Shown here: positions 53,157 to 62,193 of the stretch, piece after piece
How the letters are laid out: each line of letters begins with the position of its first letter
Position numbering within the stretch: the stretch's first letter is position 1
Origin: Viridibacterium sediminicola
GTDB lineage: Bacteria; Pseudomonadota; Gammaproteobacteria; Burkholderiales; Rhodocyclaceae
DNA: 64,000 nt
Direction of reading: 5' to 3'
Assembly: GCF_039631295.1 (NCBI RefSeq)
Contig: NZ_JBDIVE010000008.1
Coordinates: 124,001 to 188,000, forward strand
Made by a program: the position numbers and the translations under genes
The notes under the pieces: model-generated
What the model was told of the DNA's origin: nothing
Database searches by the model: none
The model's input: only the letters and a program-made list of their open reading frames with translations

Positions 53157-54010
53157 TATTCAACTCTCCCGATGCGGTTCGAGGCCCAGGCCTGCAAACC
53201 ATTGATGATGAACAGCAAGACAAAAGACAGCAGCAGCATGACCACGGCAATCCCGGTGGCGCCTGTGTAGTCGTATTGCTCCAGCTTGGTGATGATCATC
53301 AGCGGCGTGATCTCCGAGATCATCGGGATATTGCCGGCAATGAAGATCACCGAACCGTATTCTCCGACCGCGCGGGCAAAGGCCAGCGCAAAGCCGGTCA
53401 GCAGCGCGGGCAGCAAGGCCGGCAGCAGCACCAGGCGGAAGGTCTGCCAGCGCTTGGCACCGAGACTGGCGGCGGCTTCTTCAAGCTCGGTTTCCAGCTC
53501 TTCGAGCACCGGCTGCACGGTACGCACCACGAAGGGCAGGCCGATGAAAATCAGCGCAATCAGGATGCCCCAGGGCGTGAAGGCGATACGGATGCCGTGT
53601 TCAGCCGCGAGCGAGCCGACCCAGCCCTTGGGCGCATAGATGGCGGTGAGCGCGATGCCGGCCACGGCGGTGGGCAGGCAGAAGGGCAGGTCGACCAGGG
53701 CATCGATCAGCTTGCGACCGGGGAAGCGGTAGCGCACCAGGCTCCAGGCCAGCAGCAGGCCGAACACGCTGTTGATCGCGGCGGCGATCAGCGCCGCACC
53801 GAAGGAGAGCCGGTAAGAGGCCATTACGCGCGGCGAGGTCACGGTTTGCCAGAAGTGCTCCCAGCCGCCGCTGGCGGTCTTGAAGAACACCGCTGCAAGC
53901 GGGATCAGCACGATCAGGGAGAGATAAAGCAGGCTGAAGCCCAGCGTCAGCCTGAAGCCGGGCAGGACGCGTCTGGGTTTGGCGGGAGGGGTGTGGGTGA
54001 TGGCAGTCAT
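53156..54010 (-). CDS. cysT: Sulfate ABC transporter permease CysT
   Basis: 284 aa, about six membrane segments; EAA loop LEELETELEEAAASLGAKRW-QTFRLVLLPALLPALLTG as in CysT/CysU. First gene of the cysTWA-cysB unit, behind an AT-rich upstream region. No sbp or cysP gene for the periplasmic binding protein is in the neighbourhood. Confidence 0.94.
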   Translation of the reverse strand: MTAITHTPPAKPRRVLPGFRLTLGFSLLYLSLIVLIPLAAVFFKTASGGWEHFWQTVTSPRVMASYRLSFGAALIAAAINSVFGLLLAWSLVRYRFPGRKLIDALVDLPFCLPTAVAGIALTAIYAPKGWVGSLAAEHGIRIAFTPWGILIALIFIGLPFVVRTVQPVLEELETELEEAAASLGAKRWQTFRLVLLPALLPALLTGFALAFARAVGEYGSVIFIAGNIPMISEITPLMIITKLEQYDYTGATGIAVVMLLLSFVLLFIINGLQAWASNRIGRVE

Positions 54011-54084
54011 TGTTCCTTGCTCTGCTTGTCCTTGAACACAGTGGCCTGTGTTTCGTTCGAGCGCCCAGTCTATGAAGCAATGCT

Positions 54085-54140
54085 TAGATCAATAAATAAT
54101 AAATAGTGTTTTGTTTATTCTTTAGTTTTATATAGAAAAA
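54085..54140 (-). promoter_or_regulatory. AT-rich upstream region of cysT, probable CysB/promoter region
   Basis: About 56 bp almost without GC (TTTATTATTTATTG, TATATAAAACT on the minus strand) in a 60% GC setting, 75-130 bp upstream of cysT. CysB sites are AT-rich dyads; candidate only. The remainder of 54011-54304 holds no gene. Confidence 0.45.
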
Positions 54141-54304
54141 TGCTTGCGGTGACGGTGTTCTTTCCGCAACCTTGTGCGTTAAGGCTTGATGACGTGGTTT
54201 TTCGGCGCATGCTGTGCTGAACGCTCGTCGCCCGGCGTGCATGTGGCATCTACTTTGCTACATGCTTGCCGTTAGTGCAGTCATGTATTTGCAATGGAGT
54301 TGTG

Positions 54305-55093
54305 ATGTGCCAGTTGTTGGCGATGAATTCCTTCAAGCCTGCGCGGCTTGATTTCTCGCTCGCAGGCTTTCTGCGACGCGGTGGCGAGACCGGCGAACAC
54401 GCCGACGGCTGGGGCGCCGCCTTCTTCGGCGAGGAAGGCTGCCGTCACATCATCGATGAGCAGGCTTCGGCCCGCTCGCCGCTGGCGCAGGCGGTGCAGC
54501 AGCAAGCGGTCAGCGCTTGCAACATCATCGTGCATATCCGCAAGGCCACGCGTGGTGCAGTAACCAGCGAAAACTGCCATCCTTTTGTGCGCAAGCTGTG
54601 GGGCCGCGAATGGGCATTTGCCCACAATGGCACACTGGAACAGGTCGATGCCTCTGCCACGGGGCATTTCCGCGCCGTCGGTCAGACCGATAGCGAGCTG
54701 GCCTTCTGCAGCCTGCTCAATGCCTTGCGTGAGGAGTTCGGCGAGCAGGCGCCCGAGCTGCAGGCGCAGATTGATTGCCTCGACGCCGTCAGCGCCAAGC
54801 TGGCCCGCCATGGCAGCTTCAATTTCGTGATGTCCAATGGCGAGACCCTGTTCGCACGCCGCGCCACCGAACTGAGCTACGTGCAGCGCGCCTATCCCTT
54901 CGGCTGCGCACGTCTGCTCGATTGCGCGATGAACATCGATTTCGCGCGCCACAACCATCTCGACGACCGCATGGTTATCGTCGCCACGGCGCCGCTCACC
55001 GATGAAGCCTGGCAGCCGCTGCCGCAAGGCGAGGTGATCGCCTTTCAGCGCGGCATGGCGCACACCGCCTCGCCGATGCAGTTCGCGGTGTAG
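54305..55093 (+). CDS. Class II glutamine amidotransferase (YafJ-like)
   Basis: 262 aa. Start at 54305 gives MCQLLAMNS with the N-terminal Cys2 nucleophile after Met removal, plus GGETGEHADGWG and FAHNGTLEQ of the Ntn GATase-II fold. The upstream open frame (54266) would mask Cys2. No synthase domain follows, so it is of the short YafJ type. Convergent with the amino acid ABC permease genes. Confidence 0.9.
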   Translation: MCQLLAMNSFKPARLDFSLAGFLRRGGETGEHADGWGAAFFGEEGCRHIIDEQASARSPLAQAVQQQAVSACNIIVHIRKATRGAVTSENCHPFVRKLWGREWAFAHNGTLEQVDASATGHFRAVGQTDSELAFCSLLNALREEFGEQAPELQAQIDCLDAVSAKLARHGSFNFVMSNGETLFARRATELSYVQRAYPFGCARLLDCAMNIDFARHNHLDDRMVIVATAPLTDEAWQPLPQGEVIAFQRGMAHTASPMQFAV

Positions 55094-55107
55094 CGCGGCT
55101 CAGTGGT

Positions 55108-56154
55108 TCAGCGGTTCAGGCGCAGCGCCTGACCATGGCGCAGGCGCGTTTCCAGCGCCTGGCCAAAGCGCGAGATGCCGTAGCAGAACGCCCAATACAC
55201 CAGGGCGATGAATAGATACGCCTCCAGGTAGAACGGCCGCCAGTCCGGATCGCCGCCCAGCGCCAGCGACAGTGCGCCGGTGAGTTCGTGCAGGCTGACG
55301 ATGGAGATCAGCGAGGTGTCCTTGAAGATGCCGACGAAGTTGCTGATCAGCGCCGGCAGCGCAGCGCGGAAGGCTTGCGGCAGCACGATGTAGCGCATCG
55401 CCTGGCTGTAGCGCATACCCAGCGCCAGCGCACTTTGATATTGCGTTGCCGAGACCGCCTGCAGGCCGCCGCGAATCACTTCCGCCAGATAGGCCGCCGC
55501 AAACAAGGCGATGGCGATGATCACGCGCGGCAGCATGTCCACATGCCAGGCCTGCGGCAGCAGCAGTGGGAACAGGAAGGCCGCCATGAACAGCAGGCTG
55601 ATCAAGGGCACGCCGCGCACCAGTTCGATGTAGCTGGCGCAGAGGCTTTTCAGCAGTGGCAGTTGCGAGCGCCGCCCGAGCGCCAGCAGGCAAGCCAGCG
55701 GCAACGCCAGGACCGTTCCGCTGATGGCGACGATCAGGGTCAGTGGCAAGCCACCCCATTGCGCGCTCGGAACGCGGGCGAGCCCCAGGATGCCGCCGTA
55801 CATGAGCACGCCGACACAGGCTGCGAGCAACAGCCAGGCGCCAACCAGGGCGGGGCGCCACAGGCGTGGCCAGCAGCTGCCCAGCAGGGCGAGGATGATC
55901 AGCAGCGAGGCGAGCAAGGGGCGCCATTGCTCGGCATAGGGATAGCGACCAAACAGCAGCAGGCGGTGCTTCTCCGCCAGCACGCCCCAGCAGGCGCCAA
56001 CGCCGCGCGCCGCGCGGCAGGCCTCGGCGTCGGCGCCGAACACCGCATGCGTCAGGCCCCATTGCCAGGCTGGAATCAGGCATAGCACGGCGAGGGCGAG
56101 CCACAGCAGCGTCTGCAGATGATGCGGCCAGCGCGCCAGCAAGCTTGAGTTCAT
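55108..56154 (-). CDS. Polar amino acid ABC transporter permease, AapM type
   Basis: 348 aa; long N-terminal membrane part, then the HisM/AapM permease core with AEVIRGGLQAVSATQYQSAL and MRYIVLPQAFRAALPALISN. General L-amino acid permease family. Starts with ATGA overlap on the AapQ-like stop. No binding protein or ATPase gene lies adjacent. Confidence 0.88.
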   Translation of the reverse strand: MNSSLLARWPHHLQTLLWLALAVLCLIPAWQWGLTHAVFGADAEACRAARGVGACWGVLAEKHRLLLFGRYPYAEQWRPLLASLLIILALLGSCWPRLWRPALVGAWLLLAACVGVLMYGGILGLARVPSAQWGGLPLTLIVAISGTVLALPLACLLALGRRSQLPLLKSLCASYIELVRGVPLISLLFMAAFLFPLLLPQAWHVDMLPRVIIAIALFAAAYLAEVIRGGLQAVSATQYQSALALGMRYSQAMRYIVLPQAFRAALPALISNFVGIFKDTSLISIVSLHELTGALSLALGGDPDWRPFYLEAYLFIALVYWAFCYGISRFGQALETRLRHGQALRLNR

Positions 56155-57131
56155 GCTTCACCCCGCAAGGCGATGCGCGCATTGAAAAGATTCAGCAGCA
56201 CCGCCGTCAGCAAAGACAAGCTCAGGTAACTGGCCATCACCACCACAATGCATTCGAAGGCGCGACCGCTCTGGTTGAGCGCGGTATTTGAAATGGATAC
56301 CAGATCGGGGTAGCCGACGGCCACTGCCAGTGAGGAATTCTTGATCAGGTTGAGGTACTGGTTGCCCAGCGGCGGCACGATGCTGCGCAGTGCCAGTGGC
56401 AGGGTCACGTAGCGCATCACCTGGCCGGGGCGCATGCCCAGCGCGCGGGCCGCGTCGAGCTGGCCGTCAGGCACGGCGAGGATGCCGCCGCGCACGATCT
56501 CGGCGATGAACACTGCGCCATAGACGCTCAGCGTCAGCAGCACGGCGAGGTATTCGGGACTCAGCGACCAGCCGCCCTCGACGCCGAAACCGGCGACTTC
56601 CGGCAGCTGCCAGTGGCAGCCCGCCGCGCAATCGAGCACAGGCATGAACAGCCCGCTGCGCGCCAGCAGCACGCCCGGCAGCAGATGGATGGCAGCCTCG
56701 GCATCGGGCAGCAGATTGCTGAGCGTGAAATAGATCATCAAGAGCTGCAGCAGCAAGGGGATGTTGCGCACCGTCTCGATGATCAGGCCGCAGATACGCC
56801 GCGTGATCGTGTGGGTCGACAGGCGGCCAATTCCCAGCGCGGTGCCGAGCAGGCTGGCCAGCACGATGGCCGGCAAGGCGGCGCGCAAGCTGTTGAGCAG
56901 GCCGACAACGAAGGCGCGCCACAGGCTCTGGCTGGCATCGTAATCGAGCAGGCTTTCGCTGATCTCGAAGCCGGCCGGTTGCAGCAGAAAGTCGAAGCCG
57001 GCGCGGATGCCGCGCGCGCGCATCGCCTCCAGCGCGTTATGCCCGAGCCATGCGATCAGCAAGGCGAACAGGAGTAGGATGAAGAGCTGCGGCAGGTAGC
57101 GGCGCAGCCAGGCAGGAATCGATGCAGACAT
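56151..57131 (-). CDS. Polar amino acid ABC transporter permease, AapQ type
   Basis: 326 aa, shorter than typical AapQ (about 400 aa). EAA loop AEIVRGGILAVPDGQLDAAR and GQVMRYVTLPLALRSIVPPL; AapQ-like insert between helices (VLDCAAGCHWQLPEVAGFGV). Upstream partner of the AapM-like gene. The 148 bp upstream hold the divergent DUF883 gene promoter. Confidence 0.88.
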   Translation of the reverse strand: MSASIPAWLRRYLPQLFILLLFALLIAWLGHNALEAMRARGIRAGFDFLLQPAGFEISESLLDYDASQSLWRAFVVGLLNSLRAALPAIVLASLLGTALGIGRLSTHTITRRICGLIIETVRNIPLLLQLLMIYFTLSNLLPDAEAAIHLLPGVLLARSGLFMPVLDCAAGCHWQLPEVAGFGVEGGWSLSPEYLAVLLTLSVYGAVFIAEIVRGGILAVPDGQLDAARALGMRPGQVMRYVTLPLALRSIVPPLGNQYLNLIKNSSLAVAVGYPDLVSISNTALNQSGRAFECIVVVMASYLSLSLLTAVLLNLFNARIALRGEA

Positions 57132-57279
57132 GGCTGCGATGATAGCGCTTCATTGCATGGCAGCCAGCAATTGACGCGGCTGCGCGCAACTTTGTAACGC
57201 GGCGCATGTCCTAATGCTTGAACGGCCCGCATGTGCATTCTGTACATGATGCCGTCTCGACATTTTTCAGGAGACTCTC

Positions 57280-57579
57280 ATGGCGAATACAACTTCTAGT
57301 TTGCTCGACGAATCGAAAGACATCCTGCAGGAAACCGAACAGCTGCTCTCCGAAGTGGCGGACGCAACCGGTGAAGAAGCCAAGGCTTTGCAAGCGCGCA
57401 TCATCGCCGGCTTGCGTGACGCCAAGGCGCGCCTGGGCGAAGCGGAAGAAGTGGCCGTTGCCAAGGCCAAGGCCGCTGCGCGTGTGACCGATGAATACGT
57501 GCATGCCAATCCCTGGAAAGCTATCGGCGTCGGTGCCGTGGTCGGCCTGCTGGTCGGCGCGCTGATCGCGCGTCGCTAG
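57280..57579 (+). CDS. DUF883 (ElaB/YqjD) membrane-anchored ribosome-binding-type protein
   Basis: 99 aa. N-terminal amphipathic helices (DESKDILQETEQLLSEVADA), C-terminal membrane anchor VGAVVGLLVGALIARR with Gly zipper. YqjD/ElaB proteins associate with ribosomes in stationary phase in E. coli. AGGAGA ribosome binding site; first of three genes yqjD-yqjE-yqjK type. Confidence 0.9.
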   Translation: MANTTSSLLDESKDILQETEQLLSEVADATGEEAKALQARIIAGLRDAKARLGEAEEVAVAKAKAAARVTDEYVHANPWKAIGVGAVVGLLVGALIARR

Positions 57580-57580
57580 G

Positions 57581-57967
57581 ATGGGGAGCGGACTCTCCGA
57601 GCGTCTGCGACGCCTGCTGGGCCATGCGGCGGCGCTGGCCGCCACCCGCGTGGACCTCTTCGGGCTGGAGCTGCAGGAAGAGCTGGAGCGCCAGATCAAG
57701 CATCTGGCGCTGCTGCTGGGCGTCTTGCTGTGCGCCGCGCTGGCCGCCATTTTTGGCGCCGTGCTGGTTCTTGTGCTGGCCTGGCACAGTGGTCATCTGT
57801 TGGCGGCGGCGACTGCGCTGATGCTGTGTTTTGCGGCGCTGGCGCTGGCTGGCTTTGTGGTTCTGCGCCGTTGTCTGCAGCGTGCGCCGACGCCCTTTGC
57901 GGTCACCCTGGAGGAGTTTCAGCGTGATGCCGAAAGCATGCGCACGGCTCGGGAGTCCGACTCATGA
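57581..57967 (+). CDS. YqjE/phage holin-like (Phage_holin_3_6) membrane protein
   Basis: 128 aa. Two membrane segments (LALLLGVLLCAALAAIFGAV and ALMLCFAALALAGFVVL) between charged ends (RVDLFGLELQEELERQIKHL). Although the family is called holin-like, neighbours show it is the YqjE-type stress protein and not a prophage lysis gene. 1 bp after the DUF883 gene. Confidence 0.88.
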   Translation: MGSGLSERLRRLLGHAAALAATRVDLFGLELQEELERQIKHLALLLGVLLCAALAAIFGAVLVLVLAWHSGHLLAAATALMLCFAALALAGFVVLRRCLQRAPTPFAVTLEEFQRDAESMRTARESDS

Positions 57968-58320
57968 ATGAACGTCAGCTGACCCGTCAATTGCGCAAGC
58001 AGGCCTTGCAGCTGCAGGCGCGCCGTTATCGCCTGAGCATCCGGCAAGACATTGCCGCGCTGGCCGAACCCTTTACGCACAGCGCCAGCGAGCTTGGGCA
58101 GGGCTTTTTGCGCGGCCATTGGGCCGAGATTTTCAGCACCCTGTTGTCTGTTCTGCCGGGGCGCTGGAGCCGCATCCTCAGCATGGGCAGCGTGGCTTGG
58201 CAGTTGGCGCGCCGGGTGCTTGCCAAGCGCGCGGCGCAGGCCGGCGATACGGACACAGAGGAGGCCGCAAAAGAGGCCGCACAGAAGGCGACTGCGCCGG
58301 CAAAGGAAAAAGCCCGCTGA
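57964..58320 (+). CDS. YqjK-like protein
   Basis: 118 aa. Basic N-terminal helix (LTRQLRKQALQLQARRYRLS), then Ala-rich C-terminal tail. ATGA overlap with yqjE-type gene. Assignment to YqjK rests on position and helical make-up more than on sequence. Confidence 0.7.
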   Translation: MNERQLTRQLRKQALQLQARRYRLSIRQDIAALAEPFTHSASELGQGFLRGHWAEIFSTLLSVLPGRWSRILSMGSVAWQLARRVLAKRAAQAGDTDTEEAAKEAAQKATAPAKEKAR

Positions 58321-58340
58321 TGCCTGTGGCATGAGCGGGC
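58312..58340 (+). terminator. Hairpin overlapping the yqjK-like stop
   Basis: GCCCGCTGATGCC/GGCATGAGCGGGC, 12 of 13 bp paired, 3 nt loop. No T-tract. Confidence 0.5.
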
Positions 58341-58368
58341 CAGTTGCGGCGGAACTTGCCGTGCCGCT

Positions 58369-58596
58369 TCAGTCCTTGTGGAACAGACTGTAGATGTCAG
58401 CGCCGAAAATCGCCACGGCCAGTACGATGCAGGCCAGCGGTGCGATGCGCAATCCAGCAAACGCGGCGACGATGGCGATCAGCAGGAAGGTCGCGGCGTA
58501 GCACTCGGCACAGACGTGCGGGTTGTAGCGGAACGCCTGCCAGCGGTCGCGCAGGCTGATTGCGCGGGTGCTGCCCGCTCGATTGCTGGGTGTCAT
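58369..58596 (-). CDS. Small hypothetical membrane protein
   Basis: 75 aa from ATG 58596 with AGGAGA 5-10 bp upstream (upstream extension to 58620 possible). Cys-x-x-Cys at HVCAECYAATFLL, then membrane segments (LLIAIVAAFAGLRIAPLACI and VLAVAIFGADIYSLF). Function unknown. Confidence 0.6.
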   Translation of the reverse strand: MTPSNRAGSTRAISLRDRWQAFRYNPHVCAECYAATFLLIAIVAAFAGLRIAPLACIVLAVAIFGADIYSLFHKD

Positions 58597-58727
58597 GATG
58601 GTCTCCTTCCACACACACAAAGCCTCTTTGTTTCATGCTAGGCCGTGATTCGGGCGCGGCCGGGAAATCATGCGCAGATTTGATCTGGCTTAAATCTCAC
58701 CGGTCGCTGTGGCAGGAGACGCGTCGC

Positions 58728-59591
58728 TCAGGGCTTGATGACCTTGTACACGGCGGCGATGTCTTCGTCGCCATAGCCGGCAATCAAGGCGCGCTTGAAC
58801 ACCTCATTGGCGCTGCTTGATGTGTGCAGGCTCTGACCCAGCTCTTCGCCCAGCGCGAGCGCCAGGCGCAGATCCTTCTGCATGTGCTTGAGCGGGAAGC
58901 TGGTGCTGTAGTTCTCGGCCAGGAGCATCGGGCCTTTGCCCTTGAACATCGGGCAGGCCATGGCGCCGGCATCGAGCACATCGAGAATCTGTGCGCCGTC
59001 CAGGCCGCCCTTGAGCCCCAGCGCAAGACCTTCGCCGAGGGCGCTGAGCATCGAGCCCATGATCATGTTGACCACCAGCTTCATGCGCGCGCCCTGACCG
59101 ACGGCGCCGAGGTAGAGGCGCTTCTTGCCGAGCTTGTCGAAGGCACTGCCGGCTTCGTCGTAAAGGCTTTGGTCGCCGCTGGCGAGGATGATCAGGGTGC
59201 CGTCTTCGGCCGGTTTCTTGGTACCGGAGACCGGTGCTTCGAGAAAGCGGCCGCCCTTGGCGCTGATGGCGCTGGCGATCTCGGCAGCGGTCTGATCATC
59301 GACCGTGGACATGTCGACATAGCCACGCCCTTCGCCAATGCCGGCGAGCACGCCATCGCTACCGAAACAGACTTCGCGCGCGGCGGCCGGGTCGGAGAGG
59401 ATGGCGAAGGTGATGTCGCAGCTGGCGGCGACTTCGCGCGGCGTCGCGGCCTGGCGCGCACCGAGCGCCACCAGGGGAGCGCATTTGTCGGCGCTGCGGT
59501 TCCACACCGTGACATCGAAGCCAGCGCGGATCAGGTTGCTTGCCATGGCCTTGCCCATGATGCCGAGGCCGAGAAATCCATAACTTGCCAT
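58728..59591 (-). CDS. Beta-hydroxyacid dehydrogenase family NAD(P)-binding oxidoreductase
   Basis: 287 aa from ATG 59591 (AAGGAC upstream). Rossmann GLGIMGKAMASNLIRAG, substrate-binding DMSTVDDQTAAEIA, EAPVSGTKKPAEDGTL (SG motif) and catalytic Lys in LVVNMIMG-type segment (MKLVVNMIMG). 3-hydroxyisobutyrate dehydrogenase superfamily, close to GLYR-type glyoxylate/succinic semialdehyde reductases. Substrate not fixed by sequence. Confidence 0.88.
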   Translation of the reverse strand: MASYGFLGLGIMGKAMASNLIRAGFDVTVWNRSADKCAPLVALGARQAATPREVAASCDITFAILSDPAAAREVCFGSDGVLAGIGEGRGYVDMSTVDDQTAAEIASAISAKGGRFLEAPVSGTKKPAEDGTLIILASGDQSLYDEAGSAFDKLGKKRLYLGAVGQGARMKLVVNMIMGSMLSALGEGLALGLKGGLDGAQILDVLDAGAMACPMFKGKGPMLLAENYSTSFPLKHMQKDLRLALALGEELGQSLHTSSSANEVFKRALIAGYGDEDIAAVYKVIKP

Positions 59592-59697
59592 GTGTTGCGT
59601 CCTTTTCATGTAATGCGTGTGGGGGGCGTCATCTTACCGTGCGGGCTGGCGGCGGCTGCCGCAACGGCCATCTGCTTTGGCGCATGAAGCTTATTGG

Positions 59698-60894
59698 TCA
59701 GTCACCCGCCAGGACCACGCGATTGCGCCCGGCAGACTTGGCCAGGTAGAGCGCTGCGTCAGCGCGATCCATCAAGCTGTGGATGCTCTCGCCGTGCTCA
59801 TCGTGGGTGGCGGCGCCGATACTGACTTTCAGGTCGACGCGCCGATCCTGCCAATGAATGTTCAGCGCGCGCGATGCGGCACACAGCTTTTCCGCAATCA
59901 GCCGGGTCTGCTCGCCTGCAATGCCCGGCAGCAGTACGCAGAACTCTTCGCCACCGAGGCGGGCAATGATGTCGGAGCGGCGGAAGTGCGTTTTGAGCAG
60001 GCTGGCGTATTCCTGCAGTACGTAATCGCCGGCGGCGTGGCCGTAGCTGTCGTTGATGCTCTTGAAGTGGTCGATATCGATGTAGAGCAGCGAGAAAGCC
60101 TGCTGGTTACGCGCCTGCATGGCGTGCTCGTGCTCGGCCAGCTCGTAGAAGATGTGGCGGTTGTAGAGTCCAGTCAACGCATCGTGATGGGCCTGTATCT
60201 TCAACGAGGCATTCAGGCGTAGCGCAATGCTGAGGATGATCGAAAAGTACAGCGCGATGACCGCCAGCATCGCCGCCATGGCTGAGATCAGGCGCGGCAG
60301 CGAGTAGTCGAACAGCGAGGCGCCGGCATACAGCTCTGGCGGCGCGGGGAGGAATACGAAGCGATACAGCGCCTGCGCTGCCAGCAAGGTCGTGATGCCG
60401 CTTAGCGTCAGCAAGGATATGTAGAGGCAGCCGAGCAGACCGGTGCCGCGCACTTGCGGCAGATCTTTGCGCACGGTCTTGGCGCCGATGAACAGCAGCA
60501 GCGCATTGAAGCCGGAAGTAGTGACGATGCGTAGATTGGTGTCGGGCACCACGAACCAGCCGAACAGCTGGCCGAGGATCACGCACAGCAGGATCGCCCA
60601 CAGCACACGTGGTTTGACGGCGTGTGAGAAGTCCAGGCCGAGCGCGCGGACCACCAGGCACAGCGCTCCGGTCAGCAGCATATTGCCGACCATTGCGCTG
60701 AAAATCGGCGAGATGCTGCCGCGCAGGCCCAGCAGCGCCAAGCCGACGCCGAACATGGCGCATGAAATTGACCACAGTGGCAGCGAGGGAAATTGCCGCA
60801 TGTAGTGCGCAGCGAGACGAAAGGCCAGCGCACAGGACAGCAGCAGCACACTATTGGACAGCATCAGCGTGCGCAAGTCCGGGACGAAACTCAT
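59698..60894 (-). CDS. Membrane diguanylate cyclase (GGDEF)
   Basis: 398 aa. About six N-terminal membrane segments (residues 10-200), then GGDEF domain with active-site ARLGGEEFCVLLPG and an RRSD I-site just upstream (RxxD), which makes product inhibition likely. DALTGLYNRHIFYELAEHE is the N-terminal domain signature. Produces c-di-GMP. Divergent from frmA with 177 bp between. Confidence 0.92.
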   Translation of the reverse strand: MSFVPDLRTLMLSNSVLLLSCALAFRLAAHYMRQFPSLPLWSISCAMFGVGLALLGLRGSISPIFSAMVGNMLLTGALCLVVRALGLDFSHAVKPRVLWAILLCVILGQLFGWFVVPDTNLRIVTTSGFNALLLFIGAKTVRKDLPQVRGTGLLGCLYISLLTLSGITTLLAAQALYRFVFLPAPPELYAGASLFDYSLPRLISAMAAMLAVIALYFSIILSIALRLNASLKIQAHHDALTGLYNRHIFYELAEHEHAMQARNQQAFSLLYIDIDHFKSINDSYGHAAGDYVLQEYASLLKTHFRRSDIIARLGGEEFCVLLPGIAGEQTRLIAEKLCAASRALNIHWQDRRVDLKVSIGAATHDEHGESIHSLMDRADAALYLAKSAGRNRVVLAGD

Positions 60895-61071
60895 GGGTGC
60901 AGCCAGCTCTGTAGATCAGGTCGTCAAGTGTGCTGACTGTTGCGCCTGAATTCAAGTTCACACGCGCTGCGGGCCGGCACAGACATGGCGGTGCTTGCAG
61001 CCCGCTTGCTAGAATGCAGCATCCGCGCCGCATCTCGCGGCGGAGCCATAACAATGAAAAGGACTTTCCCC

Positions 61072-62190
61072 ATGATCAAATCCCGTGCTGCCGTTGCCTG
61101 GGCTGCTGGTGCGCCGCTGGAAATCACTGAAATCGACGTGGCGCCGCCGCAAGCCGGCGAAGTGCTGCTGCGCGTGGTGGCGACCGGTGTCTGCCACACC
61201 GATGCCTACACCTTGTCGGGCGATGATCCGGAAGGTCTGTTCCCGGCCATTCTTGGCCACGAAGGTGGCGCCATTGTCGAGGCCATCGGTCCGGGCGTGA
61301 CCTCGCTGGCGGTCGGCGATCATGTGATCCCGCTCTACACGCCCGAGTGCGGCAAGTGCAAGTTCTGTCTGTCGGGCAAGACCAATCTCTGTCAGGCCAT
61401 TCGTGGCACGCAAGGCAAGGGTTTGATGCCGGACGGCACCAGCCGCTTCTCCAAGGACGGCAAGCCGATCTTCCACTACATGGGCACTTCGACTTTCTCC
61501 GAATACACGGTGCTGCCCGAAATCGCCGTGGCCAAGATCAGCAAGGATGCGCCGCTGGAAAAGGTCTGTTTGCTCGGCTGCGGCGTCACCACCGGCATGG
61601 GCGCGGTGCTCAATACCGCCAAGGTCACGCCGGGCAGCACGGTGGCGATCTTCGGTCTGGGCGGCATCGGCCTCTCGGCGGTGATCGGCGCGGTGATGGC
61701 CAAGGCCTCGCGCATCATCGGCATCGACACCAATCCGGCCAAGTTTGAGATCGCCAAGCAGCTGGGCGCGACCGAATGCATCAACCCCAAGGACTTCGAC
61801 AAGCCGATCCAGCAAGTCATCGTCGACCTCACCGATGGCGGCGTCGATTACTCCTTTGAGTGCATCGGCAATGTGAACGTGATGCGCTCGGCGCTGGAGT
61901 GCTGTCACAAGGGCTGGGGCGAGTCGATCATCATCGGTGTCGCCGGGGCGGGGCAGGAGATTTCGACGCGTCCCTTCCAGCTGGTGACTGGCCGCGTCTG
62001 GCGCGGTTCGGCTTTCGGCGGTGTGCGCGGTCGCAGCGAGCTGCCGGGCTATGTCGATCGCTTCCAGAAGGGCGAGATTCCGCTTGACACCTTCATTACC
62101 CACAAGATGGGTCTCAAGGACATCAACCATGCTTTCGAGCTGATGCATGAGGGCAAGAGCATCCGTACCGTCATTCACTACGACCTCTAA
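61072..62190 (+). CDS. frmA: S-(hydroxymethyl)glutathione dehydrogenase (class III ADH)
   Basis: 372 aa from ATG 61072 (AAAAGGA upstream; longer frame to 60940 rejected). Zn-binding GHEGGAIVEAIGPGV, structural Zn Cys cluster CGKCKFCLSGKTNLC, NAD-binding GLGGIGLSAVIGA. Class III marker ECIGNVNVMRSALECCHKGW. Oxidises formaldehyde-glutathione adduct in formaldehyde detoxification with fghA. Confidence 0.95.
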   Translation: MIKSRAAVAWAAGAPLEITEIDVAPPQAGEVLLRVVATGVCHTDAYTLSGDDPEGLFPAILGHEGGAIVEAIGPGVTSLAVGDHVIPLYTPECGKCKFCLSGKTNLCQAIRGTQGKGLMPDGTSRFSKDGKPIFHYMGTSTFSEYTVLPEIAVAKISKDAPLEKVCLLGCGVTTGMGAVLNTAKVTPGSTVAIFGLGGIGLSAVIGAVMAKASRIIGIDTNPAKFEIAKQLGATECINPKDFDKPIQQVIVDLTDGGVDYSFECIGNVNVMRSALECCHKGWGESIIIGVAGAGQEISTRPFQLVTGRVWRGSAFGGVRGRSELPGYVDRFQKGEIPLDTFITHKMGLKDINHAFELMHEGKSIRTVIHYDL

Positions 62191-62193
62191 ATC

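Noticed and set aside
57581..57967. Holin of a prophage
   Set aside because: Neighbours are DUF883 and YqjK-like genes, no phage structural genes; this is the YqjE type.
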